Source: Flagellimonas hadalis (GTDB lineage: Bacteria; Bacteroidota; Bacteroidia; Flavobacteriales; Flavobacteriaceae). Taken from it: a DNA stretch of 64,000 bases. How positions within the stretch are numbered: the first letter of the stretch is position 1; the number at the start of each line of letters is the position of its first letter. Shown in pieces: positions 28,700 through 37,084 of this stretch. The stretch spans positions 546,678 to 610,677 of the forward strand of contig NZ_VNIK02000001.1 of NCBI RefSeq assembly GCF_007785775.2, given 5' to 3'. Made by a program: the position numbers and the translations under genes. Under the pieces are notes generated by a model. It saw nothing but the letters and a program-made list of their open reading frames with translations, was not told the origin of the DNA and did not search any database.

Positions 28700-30679
28700 T
28701 TATTTGTCCATGGAAAGATGGTGCTTTTCCAAGCCCGATCTTAGCCATTCCCCGTAGGTTTCCACATCCACATATTGGACAGCGTCGTTCAAAATTTCGA
28801 GATTGGGAGAAAGTAGCACGTAGTAGGGTTGCGAGGCCGCATTGAAGTTGATGGTCTGGAAAGTCCCCCACTTTTGGCCCACGGTCTCAATGGCCTTTAT
28901 CCGTCCGGAATCGTATTTGAAGTCGAACCTTTCTTCTTCGGGAAGTTCCTTTCTGTCGTCCACGTAGAGGGAGATCAGCACATATTCGTCCTTCAAAAGG
29001 GGATAGATGCTACTGTGGCTCCATACGTTTTCTTCCATCTTTCGGCAATTCACACATGCCCACCCCGTGAAATCGAGCAAAATGGGTTTGTTCACGGCTT
29101 TGGCATGGGCCACACCTTCTTCAAAGTCCTTGAAACAATCCAAACCAAGGGGGCAATCGCTTTCGGTTTCGATTACACTGTAAAAATCCGGGGGCGGAAA
29201 TCCACTCAATAATTTCAAATGGGTCACCTGGAAAAGGCCCAGTATCAAATACACCGAAAATGCCAAACTCAATACGCCAAAGATTTTTCGGGTCGTGGTC
29301 AGTTTTTTCTTTGGACCATCATGCGGAAAACGAAACAGCCCGAACAAATACAGGGTCATCAGCATAAAGAGCACTATCCAGATACCGACAAAGATCTCTC
29401 TTTTCAACAATCCCCAATTGCCCACCAAATCGGCATTGGAAAGGAACTTGAAGGCTAGGGCCAGCTCCAAAAAGCCCAAAACGACTTTCACGGTGGTCAT
29501 CCATCCGCCCGATTTGGGCAAGGAGTTCAACCAGGCCGGGAACATGGCAAACAATGCAAATGGCAGGGCCAAGGCCAAACCAAAACCGACCATTCCCGCC
29601 GATAGGTTGGTCGCGACATTGCCTTCAGCCAGCGTAGTGCTCCCCAGCAGTCCGCCCAAAATGGGGCCGGTGCACGAGAAGGACACTATGGCCAAGGTCA
29701 GCGCCATGAAAAAGATACCCAATCCCCCTCCTACTTTGGACGAGGCGGAGTCCATCTTGTTGGCCCAAGAGCTGGGTAGGGTCAGTTCATAATAACCGAA
29801 AAATGAAAAGGCAAAAAAGACGAAAATGATGAAGAAGAACACGTTGAGCCAAACATTGGTGGCAATGGTGTTCAGTATCTGCGAGTCCACCGAATTGAAC
29901 AAATGGAAGGGCAAGCTCAGCAAGAAGTAGATCAAAACGATGAAAAATCCATAGAGAACGGCATTTCCGATGCCCTTGGACTTGTTCTGCGTATGTTTGG
30001 TGAAAAAGGAGACCGTCAACGGGATCATGGGAAACACACATGGAGTCAACAAGGCGATGAGCCCGCCCAAAAATCCAAGCCCAAAGATCATCCATAGGTT
30101 GGATTTTCCTTCAGCGTCCATTTGTGCTCCCTGGTTCAAAAGGTGTTTGTTCTTCAAGTCCACCTTCAACGACTCCCCCAAGGCCACACTTCTTTCGTTC
30201 AACTCCTTGTTCTCTGCCACAAAGGTGCTGCCATCCAAGGAAATCTGGAAAAGATGGTCCATGGGAATACAGACTTCCTTGCAGATTTGGTAAAACAGGT
30301 TCACCGAAATCTGGTTGACCTCTGGGTTGAGCAGTTTTATCTTTTGGGTGAAGATGGCCTCTTTCTTGAAGAAAGTCTCATCCACTTCAAAAATGTCACT
30401 GTACTCGGTGATGGTCTCGCTTTCCTCAGTTTTACCTACGAGTTCGTAATCCTCCCCTGCTTTTTCAAAAGTGAATTCACTGGGCAGCGAACCTCCTTCG
30501 GCCGTGTATTGGGAATAGACGTGCCATCCGTCCATGATTTTTCCCGTGAAGACCAGTTCGTATTCCGTGTCCGATATTTTATGGACTTCGTGGCTCCAAA
30601 CGGCAGGGTTGGCCTCTGTTTGGGCAAATGCGACCAGATTGATGAAGATTGATCCTAAAAAAAGTAAAAATGACCTCAT
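28700..30679 (-). CDS. dsbD: DsbD-type thiol:disulfide interchange protein
   Basis: A 659-residue membrane protein carrying electrons from cytoplasmic thioredoxin to the periplasm. Order: signal peptide (MRSFLLFLGSIFINLVAFAQ), N-terminal DsbC-like domain with C-K-E-V-C, a CcdA-like membrane domain of eight segments (with LLTPCVFPMIPLTVSFF and SCTGPILGG), and a C-terminal thioredoxin domain with CVNC (C542/C545). A longer frame from 30895 would overlap tilS; the ATG at 30679 overlaps the tilS stop by 4 bases and is chosen. Confidence 0.95.
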   Translation of the reverse strand: MRSFLLFLGSIFINLVAFAQTEANPAVWSHEVHKISDTEYELVFTGKIMDGWHVYSQYTAEGGSLPSEFTFEKAGEDYELVGKTEESETITEYSDIFEVDETFFKKEAIFTQKIKLLNPEVNQISVNLFYQICKEVCIPMDHLFQISLDGSTFVAENKELNERSVALGESLKVDLKNKHLLNQGAQMDAEGKSNLWMIFGLGFLGGLIALLTPCVFPMIPLTVSFFTKHTQNKSKGIGNAVLYGFFIVLIYFLLSLPFHLFNSVDSQILNTIATNVWLNVFFFIIFVFFAFSFFGYYELTLPSSWANKMDSASSKVGGGLGIFFMALTLAIVSFSCTGPILGGLLGSTTLAEGNVATNLSAGMVGFGLALALPFALFAMFPAWLNSLPKSGGWMTTVKVVLGFLELALAFKFLSNADLVGNWGLLKREIFVGIWIVLFMLMTLYLFGLFRFPHDGPKKKLTTTRKIFGVLSLAFSVYLILGLFQVTHLKLLSGFPPPDFYSVIETESDCPLGLDCFKDFEEGVAHAKAVNKPILLDFTGWACVNCRKMEENVWSHSSIYPLLKDEYVLISLYVDDRKELPEEERFDFKYDSGRIKAIETVGQKWGTFQTINFNAASQPYYVLLSPNLEILNDAVQYVDVETYGEWLRSGLEKHHLSMDK

Positions 30680-31983
30680 GTAAGCTGTGTGATCTTTATA
30701 ATTTGTCGGGTTGAATCCCCCACCTTGAAACGTTCGTCTGCCCTTCGGCCCACCACCCAAACAATATCGTTGTCCGAGCAAAGCAGCCATTGCTTTTCCT
30801 TTGATATGACATCCATTTTCTCGTCCTTGAAAAATTTGGACAGTTTTTTCTTCCCTTGCATACCGAAAGGATAAAAATAGTCGCCTTTTTCCCAATTTCT
30901 TAACACCAACGGGAAGTTTAACTTTTCCTTATCGATAAAGATGGTGTCCTGCCCTGATTTTTCAATGCTTTTAACGTTTTCCAGATTTAGTTTGAGGGGC
31001 AAATTTGGCTGTTCTTCATTTTCAAAGATCAAATATGGTCTTTTTGGTTCGCCCTCCAATTCTGAAAGGATCAAATGCTGCCTGTCCTTCACCAATCTAT
31101 GGGTCTTGGAAACCACTTCCTTACCACTCATAGCAGTCAAGAGATGCTGTACATCGTCCCATTCCGTGAAGCCGTATGCTTTAAAAAGTTCGTACACATA
31201 GGTTGCCGTAGGTTGTAAATGCTCCAATTCCCCTATATCTATCGTAATGCTTCCTCCATTTTCCACAAAAAGCTTTGCTTTGATGCTCTGGATATGGTTG
31301 TCCACCAAAGTATGGGTCTGGAGCAGATGGGATTGGGTGCGTATAAAATTTTGGAGAAACGTGGGATGCAGCTCCTTCAGTTTGGGCACGAGTTCGTGCC
31401 TTATCCTGTTGCGAAGGTACTTGTTGCTGGCATTGCTGCTGTCCTCCCGCCATTGGATGTGTTCAGACTGGGCATATGCCATCACTTCTTCCTGTGAAAA
31501 GACAAGTAGGGGGCGGACAGTTTTCCCGTTCACTTCGGGAATTCCCAAAAGACCTTCGATGCCTGTGCCCCGGGAAAGATTGATCAGGAAAGTCTCCAAG
31601 TTGTCATCGGCATGGTGGGCCGTTACCAAAAAATCAAAGCCCTCTTTTCCCAAAACCTCTTGGAACCACTGATAGCGTAGGTCCCTTGCCGCCATTTGGA
31701 TGGAACCCCGGTTCTTCTCTGCATAGGCTTCCGTGTCGAATCGTTTGACCAAGACTTCCACGCCCAATTGTTCCGCCAATTGGCTCACAAAATCCTCATC
31801 GCCATCACTTTCCGCACCACGCAACCCAAAATTGCAATGGACCAAAGCCATGTCCAGCCCCAATTTTCGGCATAAATGGGCCAAAACCACACTATCCACT
31901 CCCCCACTACAGGCCACCAACAACCGCTTTCCCTTCAACAAAGGCAGATTAAGGTCCACATGCTTTTTAAACTTTTCCAGCAT
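30676..31983 (-). CDS. tilS: tRNA(Ile)-lysidine synthase
   Basis: Modifies C34 of the AUA-reading tRNA-Ile to lysidine, an essential step. The PP-loop SGGVDS is at residues 26-31 in LLVACSGGVDSVVLAHL; the N-ATPase domain, TilS substrate domain and C-terminal domain (ending FPFGMQGKKKLSKFFKDEKM...) give 435 residues, the usual length. It forms a coupled pair with dsbD. Confidence 0.97.
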   Translation of the reverse strand: MLEKFKKHVDLNLPLLKGKRLLVACSGGVDSVVLAHLCRKLGLDMALVHCNFGLRGAESDGDEDFVSQLAEQLGVEVLVKRFDTEAYAEKNRGSIQMAARDLRYQWFQEVLGKEGFDFLVTAHHADDNLETFLINLSRGTGIEGLLGIPEVNGKTVRPLLVFSQEEVMAYAQSEHIQWREDSSNASNKYLRNRIRHELVPKLKELHPTFLQNFIRTQSHLLQTHTLVDNHIQSIKAKLFVENGGSITIDIGELEHLQPTATYVYELFKAYGFTEWDDVQHLLTAMSGKEVVSKTHRLVKDRQHLILSELEGEPKRPYLIFENEEQPNLPLKLNLENVKSIEKSGQDTIFIDKEKLNFPLVLRNWEKGDYFYPFGMQGKKKLSKFFKDEKMDVISKEKQWLLCSDNDIVWVVGRRADERFKVGDSTRQIIKITQLT

Positions 31984-32203
31984 ACCACAAAAATACGATT
32001 CGTTGTTGAGTTATTGGGTTATTCAATTACTGAGTTATTCAGTTATTGGAATTTGGCGACTGATGCTTGGAGCTTCAATTTTTCGTAAAGATTCGTGATT
32101 TTCGTGTCCACTCTATAAAAACACCTCTAAAGTCCCCTCAAAGGGACAGTTGTTCTTGTTTCTTAAAACTTGAATTTGAACTTAAACCTGAAAACCTAAA
32201 CCT
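31984..32203. repeat. Word-array intergenic region between tilS and pabB
   Basis: A 220-base gap. It contains GTTATTGG-GTTATTCA-ATTACTGA-GTTATTCA-GTTATTGG (32013-32048, an 8-9 base period), then TTGGAATTTGG, GATGCTTGGAGCTTC, and towards the pabB end AACTTGAATTTGAACTT followed by CTTAAACCTGAAAACC. All of these words recur in other gaps of the window. No gene or hairpin terminator is seen. Confidence 0.65.
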
Positions 32204-33493
32204 CTAGCCTTCAATCCCTCCCTCCAAAACGCTACGCATGGCCCTAGCCTTCAACAAGCATTCCTGATATTCCATTTCGGGGTCGGATTTTGCGGTGATG
32301 GCACTTCCCACGGAATAGGAAACGAACCTATTCTTTTCGTTGTACAAAATGCTCCGTATGACCACATTGAAGTCGAAATTACCCTCTGGGTCAAAATAAC
32401 CCACTGCCCCACTGTACAGACCTCGTTTGGTCTCCTCCAATGCTTCGATGATCTTCATTGCAGATATCTTCGGTGCGCCGGTCATACTGCCCATCGGAAA
32501 GGTTTCCGTTATCAGGTCAACAGGGTTTGCGCTTGGATCCACTCTTGAAGTGATGGTCGAGATCATCTGGTTTACTTGTTTGTATCCATAAACTTTACAA
32601 AGTTCTTCAACCACAACACTTCCTTTGATGGCACTTTTGGAAAGATCGTTCCTCACCAGATCGGTGATCATGATGTTCTCCGCCCTTTCCTTTTCATTTT
32701 GGGCCAGTTGTTTCCGTAGGCGCAGATCGTCGTCAGCTTCCTTTCCCCGTGGCGCAGTGCCCTTTATGGGCTGTGAAATTACTTTCTCTCCCTGCTTTCT
32801 CAAATACCGCTCCGGGGAGGCGCACATCAAATACCTTTCGTCCAAGCGCATGTAGGCCGCAAACGGGGGTTCGGATATGGAATTCAGTTTTTTGTAGGTC
32901 TCCAAAGGAGCTATTTGAACGTCTTGGGCATAAAACTCCTGACAAAAATTGGCCTCATAAATATCCCCGCGATGGATGTGTTCCAAAAAACGGTTCGCTT
33001 TTTCAAAATAGGCATCTTTGTGGATGCGCATCTTTATGGGAACGGGGGAGGTATTGCTATTGTTGGTGTCATCTTCGCCCATCAACGAGACGATGGCCTC
33101 AAAATCCTTTTCAATGTCATCCGCATCCAAATACAAAAAACTGAGTTGGTCCCCATCCAGTATGACAATTTTTAGGGGCTGAAAAAAATACAGGTCCGGG
33201 AACCCTACACCATCCGCGTTATGGGAAACCAAATCCTCCAACTGGTTTTTTAGGTCGTATGAAAAATACCCGAAGAGCCAGTCAGGTTGGTGTGCAAAAT
33301 GTTTCCTGAGTTCTTCCAAATTGGAAAACTCCCTGGATCTGCCCACAGCCAGACAGGCTTCGAAGGAAGAATAATTGCCCCGATGCCCATTGCTGTCCAA
33401 CCACACCGCGTCGGTGTAGTTCTTGGACCATTCCAAAAGGGCGCTTTTACTTTGTAAAGGTGGTGTTATTTTAAAGGAACGCTGTGTACGCAA
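32204..33493 (-). CDS. pabB: Aminodeoxychorismate synthase component I
   Basis: Chorismate-binding enzyme of folate (4-aminobenzoate) synthesis, 429 residues. PIKGT at 242-246 carries the lysine that marks PabB, where anthranilate synthase has PIAGT; TDLVRNDLSK and TETFPMGSMTGAPK are the other chorismate-domain signatures. No ATG exists before residue about 154, so the start must be non-ATG; the TTG at 33493, seven bases behind the upstream stop, fits the domain length. It is probably co-transcribed with the FMN reductase gene. Confidence 0.93.
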   Translation of the reverse strand: MRTQRSFKITPPLQSKSALLEWSKNYTDAVWLDSNGHRGNYSSFEACLAVGRSREFSNLEELRKHFAHQPDWLFGYFSYDLKNQLEDLVSHNADGVGFPDLYFFQPLKIVILDGDQLSFLYLDADDIEKDFEAIVSLMGEDDTNNSNTSPVPIKMRIHKDAYFEKANRFLEHIHRGDIYEANFCQEFYAQDVQIAPLETYKKLNSISEPPFAAYMRLDERYLMCASPERYLRKQGEKVISQPIKGTAPRGKEADDDLRLRKQLAQNEKERAENIMITDLVRNDLSKSAIKGSVVVEELCKVYGYKQVNQMISTITSRVDPSANPVDLITETFPMGSMTGAPKISAMKIIEALEETKRGLYSGAVGYFDPEGNFDFNVVIRSILYNEKNRFVSYSVGSAITAKSDPEMEYQECLLKARAMRSVLEGGIEG

Positions 33494-33500
33494 TGTCCAA

Positions 33501-34034
33501 TCATTTTAACGAGCTCAAAAAGGTTTGGAGTGCCTTTTGGTGCTCTGCTTTCAAGGATTCATCCAAAATCCCATCCTCTGAAAAATTATCGTGGAACGAA
33601 GGCAGGGAAAACGTGGCGATGATTTCCGCGCCGAACCTTGGCAACATATTCTGGATCACGCCCAAAGAGCCCATACCCCCTCGCTTGCCTCCCGATGTGG
33701 ACATGAGGAGCACCTTTGTCCCCTCCAAAAATTTTCGGTCCAAACGCGACAACCAATCCAACACATTTTTGAAATAGGCCGATGGGTTGCCGTTATGCTC
33801 GTTCACGGAGAGTATAAGCCCATCCGCATTCCGAATATCTTCCTTCAACTCCACCAAAGCATTGGAATACCCTTTTCTTTTTTCATCATCCTCACTGAAC
33901 ATGGGAAACGGGTATCTTGTCATGTTCAACAATCGAAGGTCGTGCCCTTCCACCAAAGAAGTGGTCAATTGTACAAGTTTGAAGTTAATGGATGTTGAAG
34001 AATTGCTTCCGGCCAATGCCAAAATCGATGCCAT
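33501..34034 (-). CDS. NAD(P)H-dependent FMN reductase-family protein
   Basis: A 177-residue flavodoxin-like protein: LALAGSNSSTSINFKLV forms the FMN phosphate loop, and SVNEHNGNPSAYFKNVLDWLSR is the family G-x-x-x-x-x-K-N-x-x-D-W signature. Such proteins reduce quinones, chromate or free FMN with NAD(P)H. First gene of a pair with pabB; no functional link is known. Confidence 0.88.
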   Translation of the reverse strand: MASILALAGSNSSTSINFKLVQLTTSLVEGHDLRLLNMTRYPFPMFSEDDEKRKGYSNALVELKEDIRNADGLILSVNEHNGNPSAYFKNVLDWLSRLDRKFLEGTKVLLMSTSGGKRGGMGSLGVIQNMLPRFGAEIIATFSLPSFHDNFSEDGILDESLKAEHQKALQTFLSSLK

Positions 34035-34099
34035 AGAAAAAAATCATTGATTGTTTCGCTAAAATACCCCAATTGGGGCAGAGTTGTGAGTATTTTGTA

Positions 34100-34107
34100 T
34101 AATTTTG
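34100..34107 (+). promoter_or_regulatory. -7 promoter element of the acyltransferase gene
   Basis: TAATTTTG, a full TAnnTTTG match, 57 bases before the ATG at 34165. It also rules out a TTG start at 34105, which would lie inside it. Confidence 0.5.
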
Positions 34108-34164
34108 CCACGGAAAGCATCCAAAGTACTTGCAAAACAAGTATATAGGAACATATCGAACCGA

Positions 34165-35361
34165 ATGACAGCTAAGACCAACAGGTTATTTTTTGTAGAT
34201 GCCATGCGTGCTTGGGCCATATTGATGATGCTCCAAGGGCATTTTATCGATGGGCTTTTGGAACCTGCCTTCAGGGACCTCAACAATGGCGGCTTCCGTG
34301 TTTGGCTCTATTTTCGGGGAATCACCGCACCTGTTTTCTTTACGGTTTCCGGATTCATTTTTACGTACTTGCTTGTCCGGGTGCCCCAAAAAGGGATGGA
34401 CAATCCAAGGGTGGCCAAAGGCATTCGCCGTGGACTTCAACTCATTTTTATTGGCTATTTGCTGCGTTCCAATCTATTTGGACTGCTCAAAGGGGAGATT
34501 TACCCCTCTTTTTACTTTGTGGACGTACTACATTGCATCGGGCTTTCCATTTTGGCCTTGATCGGGGTCTATCTGTTGACCATCAATAGAAAAAAGCATG
34601 TTTTCCCATTGTTGCTATTGACCATTACCGTAGTCCTGTTCCTATTTGAACCGCTTTACAAACAATGGTCGTTTTCTTTTTTACCGGAATTCTTTGCCAA
34701 TTATTTTACCAAGGCCAATGGTTCTGTGTTTACCATCATTCCTTGGTTGGGATATGCCACCATCGGGGCTTTTATCTCCATCCTCTTTTTGAGGTTCAAG
34801 GATTTCAAATTCCTCTATCCTGCGGCCATTGCCATTTCGCTGGGACTTGGCGCCATTCTGTGCTACGCGTTGTCACCAACCTTCCTTGCCATTTACGAAT
34901 GGACAGGGGTGGAGCTTTTCAACTTGCTCCAGATCAACAACTACCTGTTCGTCCGATTGGGCAATGTGTTTGTGGTGTTTGCCGTGTTCATGTTGCTTCG
35001 GCAGTTTATCAACAACCGGACTATCCTGAATATTGGATCTAGCACCCTTTCCATCTATGTGATCCACTACATGGTCCTTTATGGAAGTTTGACTGGATTG
35101 GGTCTCTATCGGTTCTTTCACCACTCGCTGAGCCCTTCCGTGGCCATAACCGGAGCAGTGCTTTTTATGTTCGTCTGCACCTTTTTGGCACTGAAGTATA
35201 GCCAATACGAAGAGGATATCAAATCCAGTATTGCCTGGGCTTGGGATACTGCAAAGAAACAAACGCTCGAAATCAAGGAAATTTCATTTTCCGTGTTGAA
35301 GGAACTGTTGTCCAGGGCAGGTCTGGTACTCAAAAGACTCTTCCGCACTGTAAAAGGCTAA
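34165..35361 (+). CDS. Membrane acyltransferase (DUF1624/heparan-glucosaminide N-acetyltransferase-like)
   Basis: 398 residues with about ten hydrophobic segments. The first carries RLFFVDAMRAWAILMMLQGHF, typical of the DUF1624/acyltransferase-3 superfamily, where the R...D...H residues transfer acyl groups across the membrane. The last 45 residues are a charged cytoplasmic tail (YSQYEEDIKSSIAWAWDTAKK...). The acceptor is unknown. Chosen start ATG 34165; it ends against the convergent lpdA with a shared hairpin. Confidence 0.8.
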   Translation: MTAKTNRLFFVDAMRAWAILMMLQGHFIDGLLEPAFRDLNNGGFRVWLYFRGITAPVFFTVSGFIFTYLLVRVPQKGMDNPRVAKGIRRGLQLIFIGYLLRSNLFGLLKGEIYPSFYFVDVLHCIGLSILALIGVYLLTINRKKHVFPLLLLTITVVLFLFEPLYKQWSFSFLPEFFANYFTKANGSVFTIIPWLGYATIGAFISILFLRFKDFKFLYPAAIAISLGLGAILCYALSPTFLAIYEWTGVELFNLLQINNYLFVRLGNVFVVFAVFMLLRQFINNRTILNIGSSTLSIYVIHYMVLYGSLTGLGLYRFFHHSLSPSVAITGAVLFMFVCTFLALKYSQYEEDIKSSIAWAWDTAKKQTLEIKEISFSVLKELLSRAGLVLKRLFRTVKG

Positions 35362-35370
35362 CCCCAACAA

Positions 35371-35412
35371 AAAAGGCATCCAATCCTAAGACCGAATGCC
35401 CTTTTATCTTTT
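35371..35412. terminator. Terminator between the acyltransferase gene and lpdA
   Basis: AAAAGGCAT (35371-35379) can pair with ATGCC-CTTTT (35396-35405) with one bulge; T-rich bases follow on the plus strand and TTTTTTG on the minus strand, so it can serve both convergent genes. Confidence 0.65.
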
Positions 35413-35425
35413 TATTATCCATTGA

Positions 35426-36829
35426 CTAACTATGTATCGACCTTTTGTCCGTTGCATCCAAGGCTGCTTCCTTTACAGCTTCGGCATAGGTCGGGTGTGC
35501 ATGGCTCATCCGTGCAATGTCCTCGGCAGAAGCCCTGAATTCCATTGCGGTAACGGCCTCTGCGATCAAATCGGCACAACGTGCTCCCACCATGTGGACG
35601 CCCAACACCTCATCGGTCTTTTTGTCCGCCAAAATTTTCACAAATCCGTCCAGATCCATACTGGCACGTGAGCGACCCAATGCCCTCATGGGGAACTGGC
35701 CCACTTTATAGTCCACACCTTCTTCCTTCAATTGTTCCTCGGTCTTGCCCACTGCGGCCACTTCTGGCCAGGTATAGACCACCCCGGGAATAAGGTCGTA
35801 GTTGATGTGTGGTTTTTGTCCGGCCAAGAGTTCGGCCACCAAAACGCCTTCTTCTTCGGCTTTGTGTGCCAACATGGCCCCTTTGATCACATCCCCAATT
35901 GCGTAAATGTTGGAGACGTTGGTCTGTAGGTGGTCGTTCACCGCTACCCTGCCCCTATCGTCCAGTTTTACCCCGGCCGCTTCAAGGTTCAATCCATCGG
36001 TATAGGGCCTACGTCCCACACAGACCAAGCAGTAGTCGCCGGTCAATACCACTTCCTCTCCCTTTTTGTCGTCTGCCTTCACAATGACTTCTTTTCCTTT
36101 GCGCTCCACCGCTTTTACCTTGTGGGACAGGTTGAAGGACATCTTTTGTTTTTTCAGCACTTTCATCAATTCTTTGGAAAGGGCGGCATCCATTGTAGGG
36201 ATAATGCGGTCCATATATTCCACAACGGTCACTTCGGAACCAAGACGTTTATAGACTTGTCCCAATTCCAGACCGATGACCCCTCCTCCGATAACGATCA
36301 GGTGTTTGGGGACTTCCTTGAGTTTGAGCGCTTCGGTGGATGTGATGATGCGTTCCTTGTCCAGTTGGATGAACGGCAAGGTGGAAGGTTTGGATCCCGT
36401 GGCAATGATGATGTTCTTTGCCTCGATGGTCTCCGTTTTTCCATCTTTTTCAATATTGATGTGCGTTGCATCCTTGAAACTTCCGAGTCCGTGGTGGACA
36501 TCTATCTTGTTCTTGCCCATCAAAAACTCGATGCCCTTGGTGTTCTGCTCCACAACATCCTGTTTGCGAGCGATCATTTGCTTTAGGTTCACCTTCACTT
36601 CCCCAGGAATATCGATCCCATGTTCGGCGAAATGTTTGATGGCGTCCTCGTAGTGGTGCGATGAGTCCAAAAGGGCCTTGGATGGAATGCAGCCCACATT
36701 GAGGCATGTGCCTCCCAAGGTATCGTACTTTTCAATGATTGCGGTTTTCATTCCCAATTGGGCGCATCTAATCGCTGCCACATAGCCTCCGGGGCCCGAG
36801 CCAATGACAGCTACATCATATTGATTCAT
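35426..36829 (-). CDS. lpdA: Dihydrolipoyl dehydrogenase (E3)
   Basis: FAD disulfide oxidoreductase serving the pyruvate, 2-oxoglutarate or branched-chain oxoacid complexes and the glycine cleavage system. In 467 residues: FAD loop GSGPGGYVAAI, redox pair C42/C47 in GGTCLNVGCIPSK, NAD loop GGGVIGLELGQV, and the C-terminal active-site His in HAHPTYAEAVKEAA. It stands alone; a promoter is not obvious. Confidence 0.97.
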   Translation of the reverse strand: MNQYDVAVIGSGPGGYVAAIRCAQLGMKTAIIEKYDTLGGTCLNVGCIPSKALLDSSHHYEDAIKHFAEHGIDIPGEVKVNLKQMIARKQDVVEQNTKGIEFLMGKNKIDVHHGLGSFKDATHINIEKDGKTETIEAKNIIIATGSKPSTLPFIQLDKERIITSTEALKLKEVPKHLIVIGGGVIGLELGQVYKRLGSEVTVVEYMDRIIPTMDAALSKELMKVLKKQKMSFNLSHKVKAVERKGKEVIVKADDKKGEEVVLTGDYCLVCVGRRPYTDGLNLEAAGVKLDDRGRVAVNDHLQTNVSNIYAIGDVIKGAMLAHKAEEEGVLVAELLAGQKPHINYDLIPGVVYTWPEVAAVGKTEEQLKEEGVDYKVGQFPMRALGRSRASMDLDGFVKILADKKTDEVLGVHMVGARCADLIAEAVTAMEFRASAEDIARMSHAHPTYAEAVKEAALDATDKRSIHS

Positions 36830-36901
36830 ATTGTATGGTTTGTAAGGATAATCCGTTCTTTAAAACAGGTGTAAAAATACGAATGTTTTTTCGTTGGAAC
36901 G

Positions 36902-37022
36902 TCGGGATGGTGAAAGTTTCGGGTTTGGAGATGGAAGGCGAATGGCCAAGGGTTAGAGGGAAAATCCAATTTACAATGAATAATAACAGCATAACCCCTT
37001 AACCAAATAACCCAATCATCAA
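36902..37022. repeat. Word-array region between the BspA-like gene and lpdA
   Basis: Contains TTTCGGGTTTGGAGATGG, CAATTTACAATGAATAATAAC and CTTAACCAAATAACCCAATC words. The last, AACCCAATCATCAAA, recurs beside the terminator of the second BspA-like gene at about 39.48 kb. Confidence 0.5.
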
Positions 37023-37025
37023 AGC

Positions 37026-37057
37026 AAAAAACCGGAAGAACCTTTTGGTCCTCCCGG
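37026..37057 (-). terminator. Terminator of the first BspA-like gene
   Basis: On the minus strand CCGGGAGGACC-AAAA-GGTTCTTCCGG (37057-37032) forms an 11-pair stem with G-U pairs, followed by TTTTTTGC. The stem pairs only well on this strand, which fixes its direction. Confidence 0.8.
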
Positions 37058-37084
37058 CCTTTGAAAAAATGTCTTAAAATTAAT

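Noticed and set aside
32013-32048. CRISPR-like array
   Set aside because: The units are only 8-9 bases, lack spacers and drift in sequence; no cas genes are present in the window.
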